Shown: positions 24,344 to 34,363 of the stretch, piece by piece
Numbering within the stretch: the first letter of the stretch is position 1
Layout of the letters: each line of letters opens with the position of its first letter
Origin: Caballeronia terrestris
Lineage (GTDB): Bacteria; Pseudomonadota; Gammaproteobacteria; Burkholderiales; Burkholderiaceae
DNA: 64,000 nucleotides
NCBI RefSeq assembly: GCF_001544515.1
Contig: NZ_FCOL02000027.1
Coordinates: 1-64,000, forward strand
Reading direction: 5' to 3'
The notes under the pieces: generated by a model
Database searches by the model: none
What the model saw: the letters and a program-made list of their open reading frames with translations, nothing else
What the model was told of the DNA's origin: nothing
Made by a program: the position numbers and the translations under genes

Positions 24344-25501
24344 TTGTCTATTCCGATGCTGCAAAAAGTCCGGGTTGGCGCGTATATCGCGCGCCAGCAT
24401 TTCACGCGCAACAAGCGTTATCCGCTCGCACTGATGCTGGAGCCGCTGTTCCGCTGCAATCTCGCCTGCAACGGCTGCGGCAAGATCGACTATCCGGATC
24501 CGATCCTTAACCAGCGTCTGTCGCTGGAGGAATGCTTAGGCGCCGTCGATGAATGCGGCGCGCCGGTCGTCTCGATCGCGGGCGGCGAGCCCTTGCTGCA
24601 CAAGGAAATGCCGCAGGTCGTGAAGGGCATCATCGCGCGCAAGAAGTTCGTGTATCTCTGCACGAACGCGCTGCTGATGGAAAAGAAGATGGACGACTAC
24701 GAGCCGAGCCCATACTTCGTGTGGTCCGTCCACCTCGACGGCGACCAGGCGACGCACGACCATTCGGTCTCGCAGGAAGGCGTCTACGACAAGGCGGTGA
24801 AAGCGATTAAGGAAGCGAAGCGCCGCGGTTTCCGCGTGAACATCAACTGCACGCTCTTCAACGATGCGAATCCGGAGCGCGTCGCCGCGTTCTTCGACAC
24901 GCTCGGGCCGATGGGCGTCGATGGCATCACGGTGTCGCCGGGCTACGCGTACGAACGTGCGCCGGACCAGCAGCACTTCCTGAACCGCGACAAGACCAAG
25001 ACGCTGTTCCGCGAAATCTTCAAGCGCGGCAACAACGGCAAGAACTGGTCGTTCAGCCAGTCTGCGATGTTCCTCGATTTCCTGGCCGGCAACCAGACGT
25101 ACCAATGCACGCCGTGGGGCAACCCGGCGCGCACAGTGTTCGGCTGGCAGCGTCCGTGCTACCTGCTCGGCGAAGGGTATGCGAAGACCTTCAAGGAACT
25201 GATGGAAACCACCGACTGGGATAAGTACGGCACGGGCAACTATGAGAAGTGCGCCGACTGCATGGTGCACAGCGGCTTCGAAGCGACGGCGGTGATGGAT
25301 ACCGTCGCGCATCCGCTGAAGGCGCTGGGCGTGTCGATGCGCGGCCCGCGCACGGAAGGCGCGTACGCGAAGGACCTGCCGATCGACAAGCAGCGTCCGG
25401 CGGAATATGTGTTCTCGAAGCACGTCGAGATCAAGCTGGAAGAGATCGGCCGCGCGAAGAACAACAAGGGCGCCAAGCCGACGGCTGCGGCCGCGCACTG
25501 A
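24344..25501 (+). CDS. hpnH: Radical SAM adenosyl-hopane synthase HpnH
   Basis: A 385-residue radical SAM enzyme that joins the 5'-deoxyadenosyl group to hopene, the first step of hopanoid tail building. The CxxxCxxC cluster is C38, C42 and C45 ('CNLACNGC'), and the C-terminal Cys-rich region includes 'CADCMVHSGFEA'. The start is TTG at 24344 (read MSIPMLQKVRVGAY): AAGGAG lies 7 bases upstream, and family members begin MSIP. The ATG at 24356 is 19 bases from that site and would trim a conserved N-terminus. Directly downstream of ispH. Its product is the substrate of HpnG at 42661. Confidence 0.93.
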   Translation: MSIPMLQKVRVGAYIARQHFTRNKRYPLALMLEPLFRCNLACNGCGKIDYPDPILNQRLSLEECLGAVDECGAPVVSIAGGEPLLHKEMPQVVKGIIARKKFVYLCTNALLMEKKMDDYEPSPYFVWSVHLDGDQATHDHSVSQEGVYDKAVKAIKEAKRRGFRVNINCTLFNDANPERVAAFFDTLGPMGVDGITVSPGYAYERAPDQQHFLNRDKTKTLFREIFKRGNNGKNWSFSQSAMFLDFLAGNQTYQCTPWGNPARTVFGWQRPCYLLGEGYAKTFKELMETTDWDKYGTGNYEKCADCMVHSGFEATAVMDTVAHPLKALGVSMRGPRTEGAYAKDLPIDKQRPAEYVFSKHVEIKLEEIGRAKNNKGAKPTAAAAH

Positions 25502-25519
25502 ACGGCATCTGATTGGTGG

Positions 25520-25569
25520 CGGGCAGGTGATGTCGCTCAGCGGGCGATACATCTGCCCGTTTGCTTTTT
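25520..25569 (+). terminator. Rho-independent terminator after hpnH
   Basis: CGGGCAG (25520-25526) pairs with CTGCCCG (25553-25559), extended by an imperfect stem TGATGTCGC/GCGATACA. It is followed by TTTGCTTTTT. Confidence 0.65.
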
Positions 25570-25672
25570 GGCTCGTCGGATTTCGTGCTTTTTTGTCGAT
25601 GCGCAGGGTTGGCGCGCATCGACCGTCGTACGATTCGCGGCTCTTCGACAGGACGCGCAGGAAGTCTTACTC

Positions 25673-25924
25673 ATGGCTCAATTCAACGTACTCATCAATC
25701 TCGGCAAAGCCGATCTCGACGACTATTCGCTGCTCGGCAGGACGTTGCGCAAGCTCGGCTTCAGCGAGACGAAGGCGGCGCAGGTCGGCGGGGATTTTCG
25801 CTTGCTGCCGGCGAGTTACCGGTATTCGAGCGAGGTCGAAGATATGACAGCGGTGAGGGATAAGGCGCTGCGGTCGGCGAAGAGTGTGTCGTCGACGGCG
25901 GTGGTGCTGGTTTCGGAGGTTTGA
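25673..25924 (+). CDS. Small hypothetical protein, possibly DUF2622-like
   Basis: An 83-residue soluble protein (MAQFNVLINLGKADLDDYSLLG...). ATG at 25673 follows AGGAAG; the frame reaches 35 codons further upstream but without homology-like features. The layout (short beta strand, 'DDYSLLGRTLRKLGF', then a basic stretch and a helix ending 'SSTAVVLVSEV') recalls the DUF2622 family of about 90-residue proteins. Some members of that group are annotated as GhoS-like antitoxin relatives, but I see no toxin partner. It is separated from hpnH by a terminator, so it has its own promoter. Function unknown. Confidence 0.7.
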   Translation: MAQFNVLINLGKADLDDYSLLGRTLRKLGFSETKAAQVGGDFRLLPASYRYSSEVEDMTAVRDKALRSAKSVSSTAVVLVSEV

Positions 25925-26243
25925 GGGCGGTTCTGCGCGGCTTCTTGATGCGCATAAAGCGTTACGGAAAGTTCACGCGTCGCTGGAGGCTTCCCAATCT
26001 TCCTCGGCTACCGGTTCCGTCGGTTTTCCGTAACGAATGCCGAGCCGCGTAGCAGGCTCAACTGATCTCCATGAGCAAGTTTCGCGGGTTCGAACAAGTC
26101 GGCCGCGCGCTCAATTGGCAAGTCACTTTTCTGTTGCATCCTCAAATTCTCTACACAATCTGTCGGGCAACCGGCCCGATTCAAAAAAAGCGCGACAGCC
26201 TCCGCCATCGCGCTTTTTTCACGCCTAAGAAGGCCCTAAGCCC
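25925..26243. other. Intergenic stretch with a shared terminator, no gene seen
   Basis: 319 bases between the small protein and ybdD-like gene. Short frames here have no start signals or family features. Apart from the bidirectional terminator at 26183-26219 nothing is recognisable. Confidence 0.6.
26183..26219. terminator. Bidirectional terminator
   Basis: A-tract/GC stem/T-tract: AAAAAAAGCGCGA (26183-26195) and TCGCGCTTTTTT (26208-26219) form a stem with a 12-base loop. It serves transcripts arriving from both sides, in particular the cstA-ybdD transcript. Confidence 0.8.
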
Positions 26244-26438
26244 TCAACAACACTTCCCCGCCCCCGACCCATACCTCGCTTCCTGCCGTTCGCGGAAAAA
26301 TTCCTCATACGTCATCACATGCCGGTCGGGGTGCGTCGCCTGCATGTGCGACACGTAATTATCGTAGTCGGGCAGGCCGACCATCAGGCGCATCGCCTGC
26401 CCGAGATACCGTCCGGCTTGCCGAAGATCGGTGAACAT
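26244..26438 (-). CDS. YbdD/YjiX-family small protein (CstA partner)
   Basis: A 64-residue protein of the YbdD/YjiX (DUF466, KCU-star) family. It has '[17 protein letters not shown]', '[16 protein letters not shown]' and the terminal Cys-Cys (GAGKCC) seen in YbdD. These small proteins are encoded next to CstA/BtsT pyruvate transporters, as here (75 bp after cstA, same strand). The ATG at 26438 has GGAGG six bases upstream; eleven upstream residues in frame are not part of the family. Exact role with the transporter is not known. Confidence 0.9.
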   Translation of the reverse strand: MFTDLRQAGRYLGQAMRLMVGLPDYDNYVSHMQATHPDRHVMTYEEFFRERQEARYGSGAGKCC

Positions 26439-26513
26439 GATGTCCTCCAGTTGCTCGCACCGGAGCCGCAACCAGGTTAAAACCCGTCACGGCCCCAGCC
26501 GATGGTCAATGCA

Positions 26514-28604
26514 TCAATGCCCCGAGCGAATCGCCGCGCCCGTCGGCGTACCGACCGGCATGGCTTCGAACGGCGTTTCGCGCACGGTCGGACGCGTTTC
26601 GCGACGGGCGCGAATCACAGCCAGCACGCCATAGATCACGATACTCACGACGACGAAGATGAACAACCCCGCCAGCGCGGCATCGATATAGTCGTTGAAA
26701 ATGACGCGGTCCATCTGTTCCAGCGACTTCGCCGGCGCCACGATCTTGCCCGCATCGCGCGCCTGGCTCAGCACCGACGCATGCGACAGGAAGCCGATCT
26801 TCGGGTTCGAGTGGAAAATCTTCTGCCAGCCCGCCGTCATCGTGCAGATCAGGAGCCACACGGTCGGCACGGCCGTCACCCAGGCGTAGCGTTCGCGCTT
26901 CATCTTGAACAGCACGACCGTGCCGAGCGTCAGCGCGATCCCCGCCAGCATCTGGTTCGAGATACCAAAGAGCGGCCAGAGCGTATTGATGCCGCCGAGC
27001 GGATCGACCACGCCCTGATACAGGAAGTAGCCCCAGGCCGCCACGCACAGCGCCGTCGCGATCAAATTCGCCGGCAGCGAATCCGTGCGACGCAGCGCCG
27101 GCGCGAACGTGCCAAGCAAATCCTGCAGCATGAAACGTCCGGCGCGCGTACCCGCATCGACCGCCGTCAGGATGAAGAGCGCCTCGAAGAGAATCGCGAA
27201 GTGGTACCAGAACGCCATCATCGCCGGGCCGCCGATCACCTGATGCAGAATCTGCGCCATGCCCACGGCCAGCGTCGGCGCGCCGCCCGCCCGCGCGACG
27301 ATCGTCGTCTCGCCGACCGCTTTGGCCGTCGACGTCAGCATGTCGGGCGTGAGCAGGAAGCCCCAGCTCGACACCGTCTGCGCGACCGCTTCAGGCGTCG
27401 TGCCGAGCACGGCGGCCGGGCTGTTCATCGCGAAATAGACGCCCGGCTCGATCACCGAGGCGGCCACTAGCGCCATGATCGCGACGAACGATTCCATCAG
27501 CATTGCGCCATAGCCGATGAAGCGCATGTTGGCTTCGTTGTCGATCAGCTTGGGCGTCGTGCCCGACGAGATCAGCGCGTGAAAGCCCGACACCGCACCG
27601 CACGCGATCGTGATGAACAGGAACGGGAAGAGGCTGCCCGCCCAGACCGGGCCGCTGCCGTCGATGAACTTCGTGAACTGCGGCATCTTCAGCTCGGGCG
27701 CGACGATCAGGATGCCGATCGCGAGGCCCATGATCGTGCCGATCTTCAGGAACGTCGACAGATAATCGCGCGGCGCGAGCAGCAGCCACACCGGCAGCAC
27801 CGAAGCGATGAAGCCGTAGCCGATCAGGATCCACGTGAGCTGCGTGCCGGTGAACGTGAAGTAGGGCGCGAGGGTCGCCGATTCGGCCACATGCTGGCCG
27901 TACACGATCGCGAGCATCAGGCCGATGAAGCCGATCACCGACACCTCGCCGATCTTGCCCGGCCGGATGTAGCGCGTGTAGATGCCCATGAAGATCGCGA
28001 CCGGAATCGTCGCGCCGACGGTGAACGTGCCCCACGGCGAGCCGGTCAGCGCCTTCACGACGATCAGCGCGAGCACCGCGAGAATGATCACCATGATCAG
28101 GAACGCGCCGAACAGCGCGATCACGCCCGGCACGAGGCCGAGTTCCATCTTGACGAGGTCGCCGAGCGAGCGGCCGTCGCGGCGCGTCGAGATGAAGAGC
28201 ACCACGAAGTCCTGCACCGCGCCCGCGAACACGACGCCCGCGAGAATCCACAGCATGCCGGGCGTGTAGCCCATTTGCGCGGCGAGCACCGGGCCGACGA
28301 GCGGACCCGCGCCCGCGATCGCTGCGAAATGGTGGCCGAACAGCACGTACTTGTTGGTCGGGACGTAGTCGAGGCCGTCGTTGTGACGTACGGCCGGCGT
28401 GGCGCGCAGGCCGTCGAGCTGAAGCACCTTGCTCGCGATGAAGCGTGAATAGAAGCGGTACGCGATCAAATACACGCAAACCGCGGCGATGACGACCCAA
28501 AGCGCGCTGATGCGCTCTCCATGCGCGAGTGCAATTGTTCCGAATGCGAACGCGCCGAGTAGCGCGACCGCGATCCAGACCAGGAATCCGGAAGCCCGAT
28601 TCAT
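26514..28604 (-). CDS. cstA: CstA-family carbon starvation protein / pyruvate transporter
   Basis: A 696-residue inner-membrane protein with about 16 hydrophobic helices. CstA signatures are 'NKYVLFGHHFAAIAGAGPLVGPVLAAQMGY' (82-111, shown in part: GHHFAAIAGAGP), 'SGFHALISSGTTPKLI' and 'WPLFGISNQMLAGIAL'. CstA/BtsT proteins import pyruvate and sometimes peptides with protons. Start at 28604 is preceded by AGGAGA. It is divergent from a cache-domain sensor kinase and response regulator, an arrangement that suggests nutrient-controlled expression, as for btsT under BtsSR in E. coli. Substrate is family inference. Confidence 0.93.
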   Translation of the reverse strand: MNRASGFLVWIAVALLGAFAFGTIALAHGERISALWVVIAAVCVYLIAYRFYSRFIASKVLQLDGLRATPAVRHNDGLDYVPTNKYVLFGHHFAAIAGAGPLVGPVLAAQMGYTPGMLWILAGVVFAGAVQDFVVLFISTRRDGRSLGDLVKMELGLVPGVIALFGAFLIMVIILAVLALIVVKALTGSPWGTFTVGATIPVAIFMGIYTRYIRPGKIGEVSVIGFIGLMLAIVYGQHVAESATLAPYFTFTGTQLTWILIGYGFIASVLPVWLLLAPRDYLSTFLKIGTIMGLAIGILIVAPELKMPQFTKFIDGSGPVWAGSLFPFLFITIACGAVSGFHALISSGTTPKLIDNEANMRFIGYGAMLMESFVAIMALVAASVIEPGVYFAMNSPAAVLGTTPEAVAQTVSSWGFLLTPDMLTSTAKAVGETTIVARAGGAPTLAVGMAQILHQVIGGPAMMAFWYHFAILFEALFILTAVDAGTRAGRFMLQDLLGTFAPALRRTDSLPANLIATALCVAAWGYFLYQGVVDPLGGINTLWPLFGISNQMLAGIALTLGTVVLFKMKRERYAWVTAVPTVWLLICTMTAGWQKIFHSNPKIGFLSHASVLSQARDAGKIVAPAKSLEQMDRVIFNDYIDAALAGLFIFVVVSIVIYGVLAVIRARRETRPTVRETPFEAMPVGTPTGAAIRSGH

Positions 28605-28729
28605 GGTGTCTCCTGTCTTTTAGTTTGAAATACCCGCCGCGGTCTGATTGACAAAAGCGGGAGCATGGCGTCAAGGACGCTATGGGCGTGTAGTATTCGC
28701 CTTCGCCGCAGGCCTTACAAGCGGACAAC

Positions 28730-28758
28730 TACGTAACCGCTCTACGTAGAATTACGTA
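28730..28758. promoter_or_regulatory. Triple TACGTA motif in the cstA / sensor kinase divergent region
   Basis: TACGTA palindromes start at 28730, 28743 and 28753; the first and third continue as TACGTAACC. They sit 20-48 bases upstream of the kinase start and about 125 bases from the cstA start. Clustered short palindromes are typical binding sites of NarL-type regulators such as the one encoded at 30204. Confidence 0.55.
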
Positions 28759-28777
28759 ACCACCGCCTTTTGCCGTC

Positions 28778-30214
28778 ATGAAGTTCGACATGAATCTCAA
28801 AGCGAAGATTTTCTTGCTGGCGATCGTGCCGTTCGCCGTCGCGATCGGCGGGATCGAATACGGGGTTCACCAGCAGGCGACCACGCTCGCCGAATCGCAG
28901 CACGCGACGACGCAGGCCGCGTACCTCTCAAGCAAGGAAATCGAGCTGCGGCATTACGTCGAACTGGCGCAGAGCACGGTCGCGCCGTACTACGACGCCC
29001 CCACCGGCACCCCCGACGAAGAAGAAGCGCGCAAGAAGCAGGCGCTCGATGCGCTGCAGCGTCTCGACTTCGGCGCGGACGGCTATTTTTTCGTCTACAC
29101 GATGCACGGCACGTCGTTGATGCATCCGCGCCAGCCGGATCTCGTCGGCCGCGACCTGTGGCTGATGCGCGACCCCGCCGGCGCGCTGACCCTCCAGAAG
29201 CTGATCACCGAGGCGTCGCGCGGCGGCGGCTACGTGCGCTACGTGTGGCGGCGTCCGTCGACGGGCAAGCTCGCGCCGAAGCTCGGCTACGTCGTGCCGC
29301 TGCCGCGCTGGGGCTGGATGATCGGCACCGGTATTTATATGGAGGATGTCGAGACGACGCTCGCGCGCATCGACGCGCAAGCGCACGCGAACATCGATCG
29401 CACGATGGCGTGGATCGGCGCGATCGCGCTGGCGGCGCTCGGCGTGATCGCCGTGTGCACGGCCGTGCTGAACATCAGCGAGCATCGCAGTTCCGACGCC
29501 AAGCTGAAGCGCCTCGCGCGGCAGGTCGTCGATTCGCAGGAGCAGGAACGCGCGCGCCTCTCGCGCGAACTGCACGACGGCATCAGCCAGATGCTGGTTT
29601 CCGTGAAATTGCTGCTGGAATCGGCGCTTGCACGCTTCGAGCGCGCCGAAACGCGCGAACCCGCCGCCGAAGCCGCGCTTGCCACCGGGCTCGGGCGCCT
29701 CGCCGGCACGCTGCGCGAAGTGCGCCGCATCTCGCATGCGCTGCGCCCCGCGATGCTCGACGACCTCGGGCTCGCCGCCGCGCTCGACCAACTCGCGCGC
29801 GAGCTGAGCGAACAGGGCGTGCTCGACGTACGCTTCGAATCGGTGACGAAAGACGCGCCGCCGGGCTTGCGCGCGGCGCTCCCCGATCCGGTCAACACCG
29901 TGCTTTTTCGCATCGCGCAGGAAGCGCTGACCAACATCGTCCGCCACTCGAAGGCGACGCGCGCCGCGCTCACGCTCGAGCTCGCGCCGCACGCCGTTTC
30001 GCTCACGATCGCGGACAATGGCGAAGGCTTCGACGTGAGCGCCGCGCTCGCCGATCCGAAGAGCGGCGTCGGCCTGCGCAACATGCGCGAGCGGCTCGAC
30101 GGGCTCGGCGCGACGCTCCAGATCGTGTCGCAGGTCGGGCGCACGGTGGTCGCCGCCACGGTGCCGCTGCCGCTCGCCGCCCCCACCCTGCAAGGACTGA
30201 CCGATGACTTCTGA
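28778..30214 (+). CDS. Cache-domain sensor histidine kinase (HisKA_3 type)
   Basis: A 478-residue membrane kinase: TM1 (about 10-28), periplasmic single-cache domain (about 35-200, 'GADGYFFVYTMHGTSLMHP', 'PLPRWGWMIGTGIYMED'), and TM2 (about 212-232). The HisKA_3 dimerisation box has phospho-acceptor His266 ('RELHDGISQMLV'), and the HATPase domain has 'QEALTNIVRHSKAT', 'IADNGEGFD' and 'GVGLRNMRERL'. It overlaps the response regulator gene by 11 bp. The cache family binds small carboxylates, so pyruvate or a related acid is a plausible cue for the divergent cstA (inference). Ribosome site before 28778 is weak; Met5 is an alternative start. Confidence 0.9.
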   Translation: MKFDMNLKAKIFLLAIVPFAVAIGGIEYGVHQQATTLAESQHATTQAAYLSSKEIELRHYVELAQSTVAPYYDAPTGTPDEEEARKKQALDALQRLDFGADGYFFVYTMHGTSLMHPRQPDLVGRDLWLMRDPAGALTLQKLITEASRGGGYVRYVWRRPSTGKLAPKLGYVVPLPRWGWMIGTGIYMEDVETTLARIDAQAHANIDRTMAWIGAIALAALGVIAVCTAVLNISEHRSSDAKLKRLARQVVDSQEQERARLSRELHDGISQMLVSVKLLLESALARFERAETREPAAEAALATGLGRLAGTLREVRRISHALRPAMLDDLGLAAALDQLARELSEQGVLDVRFESVTKDAPPGLRAALPDPVNTVLFRIAQEALTNIVRHSKATRAALTLELAPHAVSLTIADNGEGFDVSAALADPKSGVGLRNMRERLDGLGATLQIVSQVGRTVVAATVPLPLAAPTLQGLTDDF

Positions 30215-30842
30215 ACCCGCGCGACTCGTCCTGATCGACGACCACCCGCTCGTGCGCGACGGCCTGCGCGCCCGGCTGGACGCCGCGCCGCACCTGCGCG
30301 TGATCGGCGAGGCGGGCAACGCGGCCGAAGCGCTCGCGCTCGCCGCCGACGAAGCCAATCCGCCCGACCTCGCGCTGATGGACGTCGGCATGTCGGGGAT
30401 GAGCGGCATCGAGCTGGCCGCGCTCTTTCACGAGCGTTTTCCGGGGATTCGCGTGCTGATGCTGTCGATGCACGACAACATCGAATATGTCGCGCAGGCC
30501 GTGCGGGCGGGCGCGAGCGGCTATGTGCTGAAGGATTCGCCGGCGACGGAAATCATCCACGCGATCGACGCGGTGCTCGCCGGCAAGACTTTTTTCAGCG
30601 CGGGACTGGCGATGCGGATGATCCAGGCGCAATCGATGCAGACGCCGTTGGAACGCCTGACACCGCGTGAGCGCGACATTCTGGACGCGCTCGCGCTCGG
30701 GCTGTCGAGCAAGCAGATTGCGCTGCAGCATGGGTTGTCGGTGCGCACGGTGGAAACGCACCGATTGAATCTGAAGCGGAAACTCGATATCGACGGTCAG
30801 GCCGAGCTGATCAAGTACGCGGTGGAGCACCGCCGCACCTGA
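30204..30842 (+). CDS. NarL/FixJ-family response regulator
   Basis: A 212-residue two-domain regulator. The receiver domain has phospho-acceptor Asp60 (ALMDVGMSG), acidic pair 'IDDHP' and conserved Lys in 'YVLKDSP'. The LuxR-type helix-turn-helix has 'LTPRERDILDALALGLSSKQIA' (150-171, key residues TPRE and SSKQIA) and 'SVRTVETHRLNLKRKL'. It overlaps the kinase gene and forms its partner. Likely targets are the cstA-kinase intergenic TACGTA sites. It ends 15 bp before the convergent hpnM. Confidence 0.92.
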   Translation: MTSEPARLVLIDDHPLVRDGLRARLDAAPHLRVIGEAGNAAEALALAADEANPPDLALMDVGMSGMSGIELAALFHERFPGIRVLMLSMHDNIEYVAQAVRAGASGYVLKDSPATEIIHAIDAVLAGKTFFSAGLAMRMIQAQSMQTPLERLTPRERDILDALALGLSSKQIALQHGLSVRTVETHRLNLKRKLDIDGQAELIKYAVEHRRT

Positions 30843-30857
30843 CCGTCGCAGAAGGGA

Positions 30858-31475
30858 TCAACCGGCCGTGCGCGCGTTGTGCTCGGTCAGGAACTTGATG
30901 AGGCCATCGACGCCACCGGACGAGAGCTGACCCGCGAACTGTTGCTGATAGACCTGGATGAGCCAGGCGCCCATCATGTCGATGTCGTAGATTTTCCAGC
31001 CCTGCGCCGACTTGCTGAGGCGATAGCGCACGGGGTTGTCGCCGCCGGTCGAGATTACATGCGACTCGACGACGACGTCCTTTGTGCTCGCATCGACCTT
31101 CGGGCTGTCGAAGACGAACTTGACGTCCTGGTCGCGCAATTGCAGCAGCGACGAAGCGTAAGTGCGCACGAAGAGCTTCTGGAACTGCTCGTAGAGCTGC
31201 TTCTGCTGCTCGGGCGTCGCCGTGGCCCACGCCTTGCCGACCGCGATGCGCGTCATGCGCTCGAAGTCGGTGGCGGGCACGAAGCGCGTCTCGACGAGCT
31301 GCGTGATCTTCGACATGTCGCCGCCGCGCGCTTGCGGGTCGGCCTTCATCGCGGCGACGGTGCCTTCGACGGCGTTTTTCACCACCGCATCGGGGCTCGC
31401 CTGGGCGAAGGCGTTGCCCGAAACGAACAACGCGGCGACGAGGAAGGTGAAGCAAAGGGACAAATAGCGTTTCAT
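30858..31475 (-). CDS. hpnM: MlaC/Ttg2D-family periplasmic lipid-binding protein (hopanoid-associated HpnM)
   Basis: A 205-residue exported protein (signal MKRYLSLCFTFLVAALFVSG, cleavage near AFA-QA) of the MlaC family, which carries lipids across the periplasm. Recognisable segments: 'FVPATDFERMTRIAVGKAW', 'LYEQFQKLFVRTYASSL' and 'WKIYDIDMMGAWLIQVYQQQF'. Its place divergent from hpnN and near mlaA marks it as the hopanoid-locus member HpnM. Start at 31475; a longer frame to 31604 is not exported-protein-like. The ribosome site is weak. Probably delivers hopanoids or phospholipids between inner membrane HpnN and the outer membrane. Confidence 0.87.
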   Translation of the reverse strand: MKRYLSLCFTFLVAALFVSGNAFAQASPDAVVKNAVEGTVAAMKADPQARGGDMSKITQLVETRFVPATDFERMTRIAVGKAWATATPEQQKQLYEQFQKLFVRTYASSLLQLRDQDVKFVFDSPKVDASTKDVVVESHVISTGGDNPVRYRLSKSAQGWKIYDIDMMGAWLIQVYQQQFAGQLSSGGVDGLIKFLTEHNARTAG

Positions 31476-31702
31476 GGAACCCGTTCTCTGTATGGTATGG
31501 AAGCTGATCGCGCGGATTTGATGGGTTTTCAAACCGGCGGCAAGCCAGTATATCGACTCGCCGATGCGCTGACAGTTCAAGGAAGCGGCCGCGCCTTGGA
31601 GCACGGCCCCGGTATACTTGCGCGATCCCCGGCTGTGGACTTCCCCCGGTTTTGTCCTCTACAGCCCGCACTCAAAACAGGACCTCGACGGTACTCGTCT
31701 TC

Positions 31703-34363
31703 ATGCTGACGTCCCACCTTACCCGCCTCGTCACCGTTGCCATCCGCCGGCCGGCGTGGATCATCGCCGTCTCGCTGCTGCTCGCCTTGCTGAGCTCGAT
31801 CTACGTCGTCCATCACTTCAAGATCAGCACCGACGTGAGCCAGCTAATCGAGACGGAGCCGGAATGGGCTGCCCGAAGTCACGCGATGGACGAAGCCTTC
31901 CCGCAACGCGGCTCGACGCTTCTGGTCGTAGTCGAGGCGCAGGCGCCCGAATTCGCCGATGCCGCCGCGAGCGAACTCGCCGCCGCGCTCGCGAAGCACC
32001 CGGACCGGTTCAAATCGGTGACGCAGCCATCGGGCGGTGAATTCTTCGAGCATAACGGCCTGCTCTATCTTTCTTCCGACAAAGTCGCGCAAACCACGCA
32101 GCAACTCGTGCAGGCGCGCCCGCTGATCAACACGCTCGCCCACGATCCCACGCTCACCGGCCTTGCGCAGACGCTCAATACGAGCCTGAACCTGCCGCTG
32201 CAACTCGGGCAGGTGACGCTCGGGCAGATGTCGAAACTGCTGAATCAGAGCGCGAACGTGCTCGACCGCGTGCTCGCGAACGAGCCGGCGGCGTTCTCGT
32301 GGCGCAATCTCGCCGATCCGTCGCCGACGGGCGGCCCCGCGCGCGCGTTCGTCACGGTTCAGCCGGTGCTCGATTTCAACGCGCTCGAAGCCGGCGCCGG
32401 CGCCTCCGACGCCATCCGCGCGACCGCCAAAGAACTCGGCCTCGCGCAGAAATACGGCGCGGCCGTGCGGCTGACGGGCGCCCAGCCGCTCGCCGACGAG
32501 GAATTCGCCTCCGTCAAGGACGGCGCCGAGGTGAACGGCATCGCGACCTTCATCGTCGTGCTCGTGATCCTGTGGCTCGCGTTGCGCTCGGGGAAGATGA
32601 TCCTCGCGGTGTTCATCACGCTGTTCGTCGGGCTCGCGATCACGGCCGCGCTCGGCCTGATGATGGTTCACGCGCTGAACATGATTTCGGTCGCGTTCAT
32701 GGTGCTGTTCGTCGGGCTGGGGGTCGATTTCGGGATTCAGTTCGGCGTCCGGTATCGCGAGGAGCGTCACCGGCACCGGCGGCTCGACGTCGCGCTCGCC
32801 GAAACCGCGCGGCACGTCGCCGTGCCGCTCACGCTCGCCGCCGCCGCGACCGCCGCGAGCTTCTTCTCGTTCCTGCCGACCGCCTATCGCGGCGTGTCGG
32901 AACTGGGGCTGATCGCGGGCGTAGGCATGATCATCGCGTACGTGACGAACATGACGCTGCTGCCCGCGCTGCTGAAGGTGTTCGCGCCGCCCGGCGAGCC
33001 GAGCTCGCCCGGTTTTCCCGCGCTCGCACCCGTCGACGAATACCTCGATCGCAACCGCAAGCCCGTCCTGATCGGCACGCTGATCATCGTGATCGGCGCG
33101 CTGCCGCTGCTCCTGAACCTGCGTTTCGACTTCAATCCGCTGCATCTGAAGGACCCGCACACCGAGTCGATGGCGACGTTGCTTGCGCTGAAAGACGCGC
33201 CGGAAGCGGCCATCAACAATGTGTCGGTGCTCGCGCCGTCGCTTGCCGACGCAGAACGCATCGAGGCGCGTTTGGCAAAGCTGCCCGAAGTCGGCCGCGT
33301 GACGACGCTCGCCTCGCTGATTCCCGCCGATCAGCCGAAGAAGCTCGAACTGATCGCCGCGGCCGCCGCGCAATTGCTGCCGGCGCTGAACCAGACGGTG
33401 GCTTCTCCCGTGACGGATGCGGTGAGGGTCGCGACTTTGAAACGCCTGTCGAACCAGCTCGCGCTCGCCGCCGACGAACACCCGGGCCCCGGCGACGCCG
33501 AAGCGAAGCATTTGTCGCAGACGCTCGCGAAGCTCGCCCAGGCCGATGCCGCCGCCCGCGACCGCGCCGAGGTCGCGATGGCCGAGCCGCTGCGCCTCGC
33601 ACTCGCCCGTCTGCGCGCACTTTTACAGCCGTCGGAGATCACGCGCTCGACGCTGCCGCAATCGATGGTCGACAACTGGGTGACGCCCGATGGCAAGGCG
33701 CTCGTCGAGGTGTCGCCGAAGGTGCCGCCGGGCGTCGACCAGAACGACGACCGCCTGCTCGCCCGCTTCGCCGACGCTGTCCAGAAATCCGAGCCGGACG
33801 CGATCGGCGGACCGATCTCGATTCGCCATTCGGCCGAGACGATCATCAAGGCGTTCCAGCAGGCCGCGGCGCTTTCGCTGATCGCGATCGCGATCCTTTT
33901 GTGGATCACGCTGCGCCGTCTTGGCGACGTTTTAAGAACTTTGATACCTTTGCTCGTTTCCGCGATCGTCACGCTCGAGGTGTGTGTTGTGTTCGACATG
34001 CCTCTCAATTTCGCGAACATCATCGCGTTGCCGCTGATGCTGGGCGTCGGCGTGGCCTTCAAGATTTATTTCGTGATGGCGTGGCGCTCGGGACAGACGC
34101 GGCTTTTGCAGTCGAGCCTCACGCACGCCGTGATGTTCAGCGCCGCGACGACGGCGACCGCTTTCGGCAGCCTGTGGTTTTCGCATCATCCGGGGACGTC
34201 GAGCATGGGGCGGCTGCTCGCGCTATCGCTCTTTTGCACGCTGATCGGCGCGGTCGTGTTCCAGCCGGTGCTGATGGGCAAGCCGCGCAAGGTGCAAGCG
34301 GCCGAGCGCGCGCGGCTGCGGGCGGCGCGGCGGCACGATAACTTAAGAGGAATTGAAGAATGA
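31703..34363 (+). CDS. hpnN: Hopanoid transporter HpnN (RND/MMPL family)
   Basis: An 886-residue RND-type inner-membrane protein with two sets of helices: TM1 (about 15-40), then a periplasmic loop, five to six helices near 290-430 ('[21 protein letters not shown]'; key GVDFGIQ), a second loop, and a last set from about 715 to 870. HpnN moves hopanoids to the outer membrane in Rhodopseudomonas and Burkholderia. ATG at 31703 ([19 protein letters not shown]) is the family start although no strong ribosome site precedes it. A TATACT -10-like hexamer is at 31613-31618. It overlaps mlaA by 4 bp (ATGA). Confidence 0.92.
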   Translation: MLTSHLTRLVTVAIRRPAWIIAVSLLLALLSSIYVVHHFKISTDVSQLIETEPEWAARSHAMDEAFPQRGSTLLVVVEAQAPEFADAAASELAAALAKHPDRFKSVTQPSGGEFFEHNGLLYLSSDKVAQTTQQLVQARPLINTLAHDPTLTGLAQTLNTSLNLPLQLGQVTLGQMSKLLNQSANVLDRVLANEPAAFSWRNLADPSPTGGPARAFVTVQPVLDFNALEAGAGASDAIRATAKELGLAQKYGAAVRLTGAQPLADEEFASVKDGAEVNGIATFIVVLVILWLALRSGKMILAVFITLFVGLAITAALGLMMVHALNMISVAFMVLFVGLGVDFGIQFGVRYREERHRHRRLDVALAETARHVAVPLTLAAAATAASFFSFLPTAYRGVSELGLIAGVGMIIAYVTNMTLLPALLKVFAPPGEPSSPGFPALAPVDEYLDRNRKPVLIGTLIIVIGALPLLLNLRFDFNPLHLKDPHTESMATLLALKDAPEAAINNVSVLAPSLADAERIEARLAKLPEVGRVTTLASLIPADQPKKLELIAAAAAQLLPALNQTVASPVTDAVRVATLKRLSNQLALAADEHPGPGDAEAKHLSQTLAKLAQADAAARDRAEVAMAEPLRLALARLRALLQPSEITRSTLPQSMVDNWVTPDGKALVEVSPKVPPGVDQNDDRLLARFADAVQKSEPDAIGGPISIRHSAETIIKAFQQAAALSLIAIAILLWITLRRLGDVLRTLIPLLVSAIVTLEVCVVFDMPLNFANIIALPLMLGVGVAFKIYFVMAWRSGQTRLLQSSLTHAVMFSAATTATAFGSLWFSHHPGTSSMGRLLALSLFCTLIGAVVFQPVLMGKPRKVQAAERARLRAARRHDNLRGIEE

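Noticed and set aside
31844-33511. A 555-codon minus-strand frame opposite hpnN
   Set aside because: Arg/Glu/Gln-rich artefact of high GC coding sequence on the other strand.
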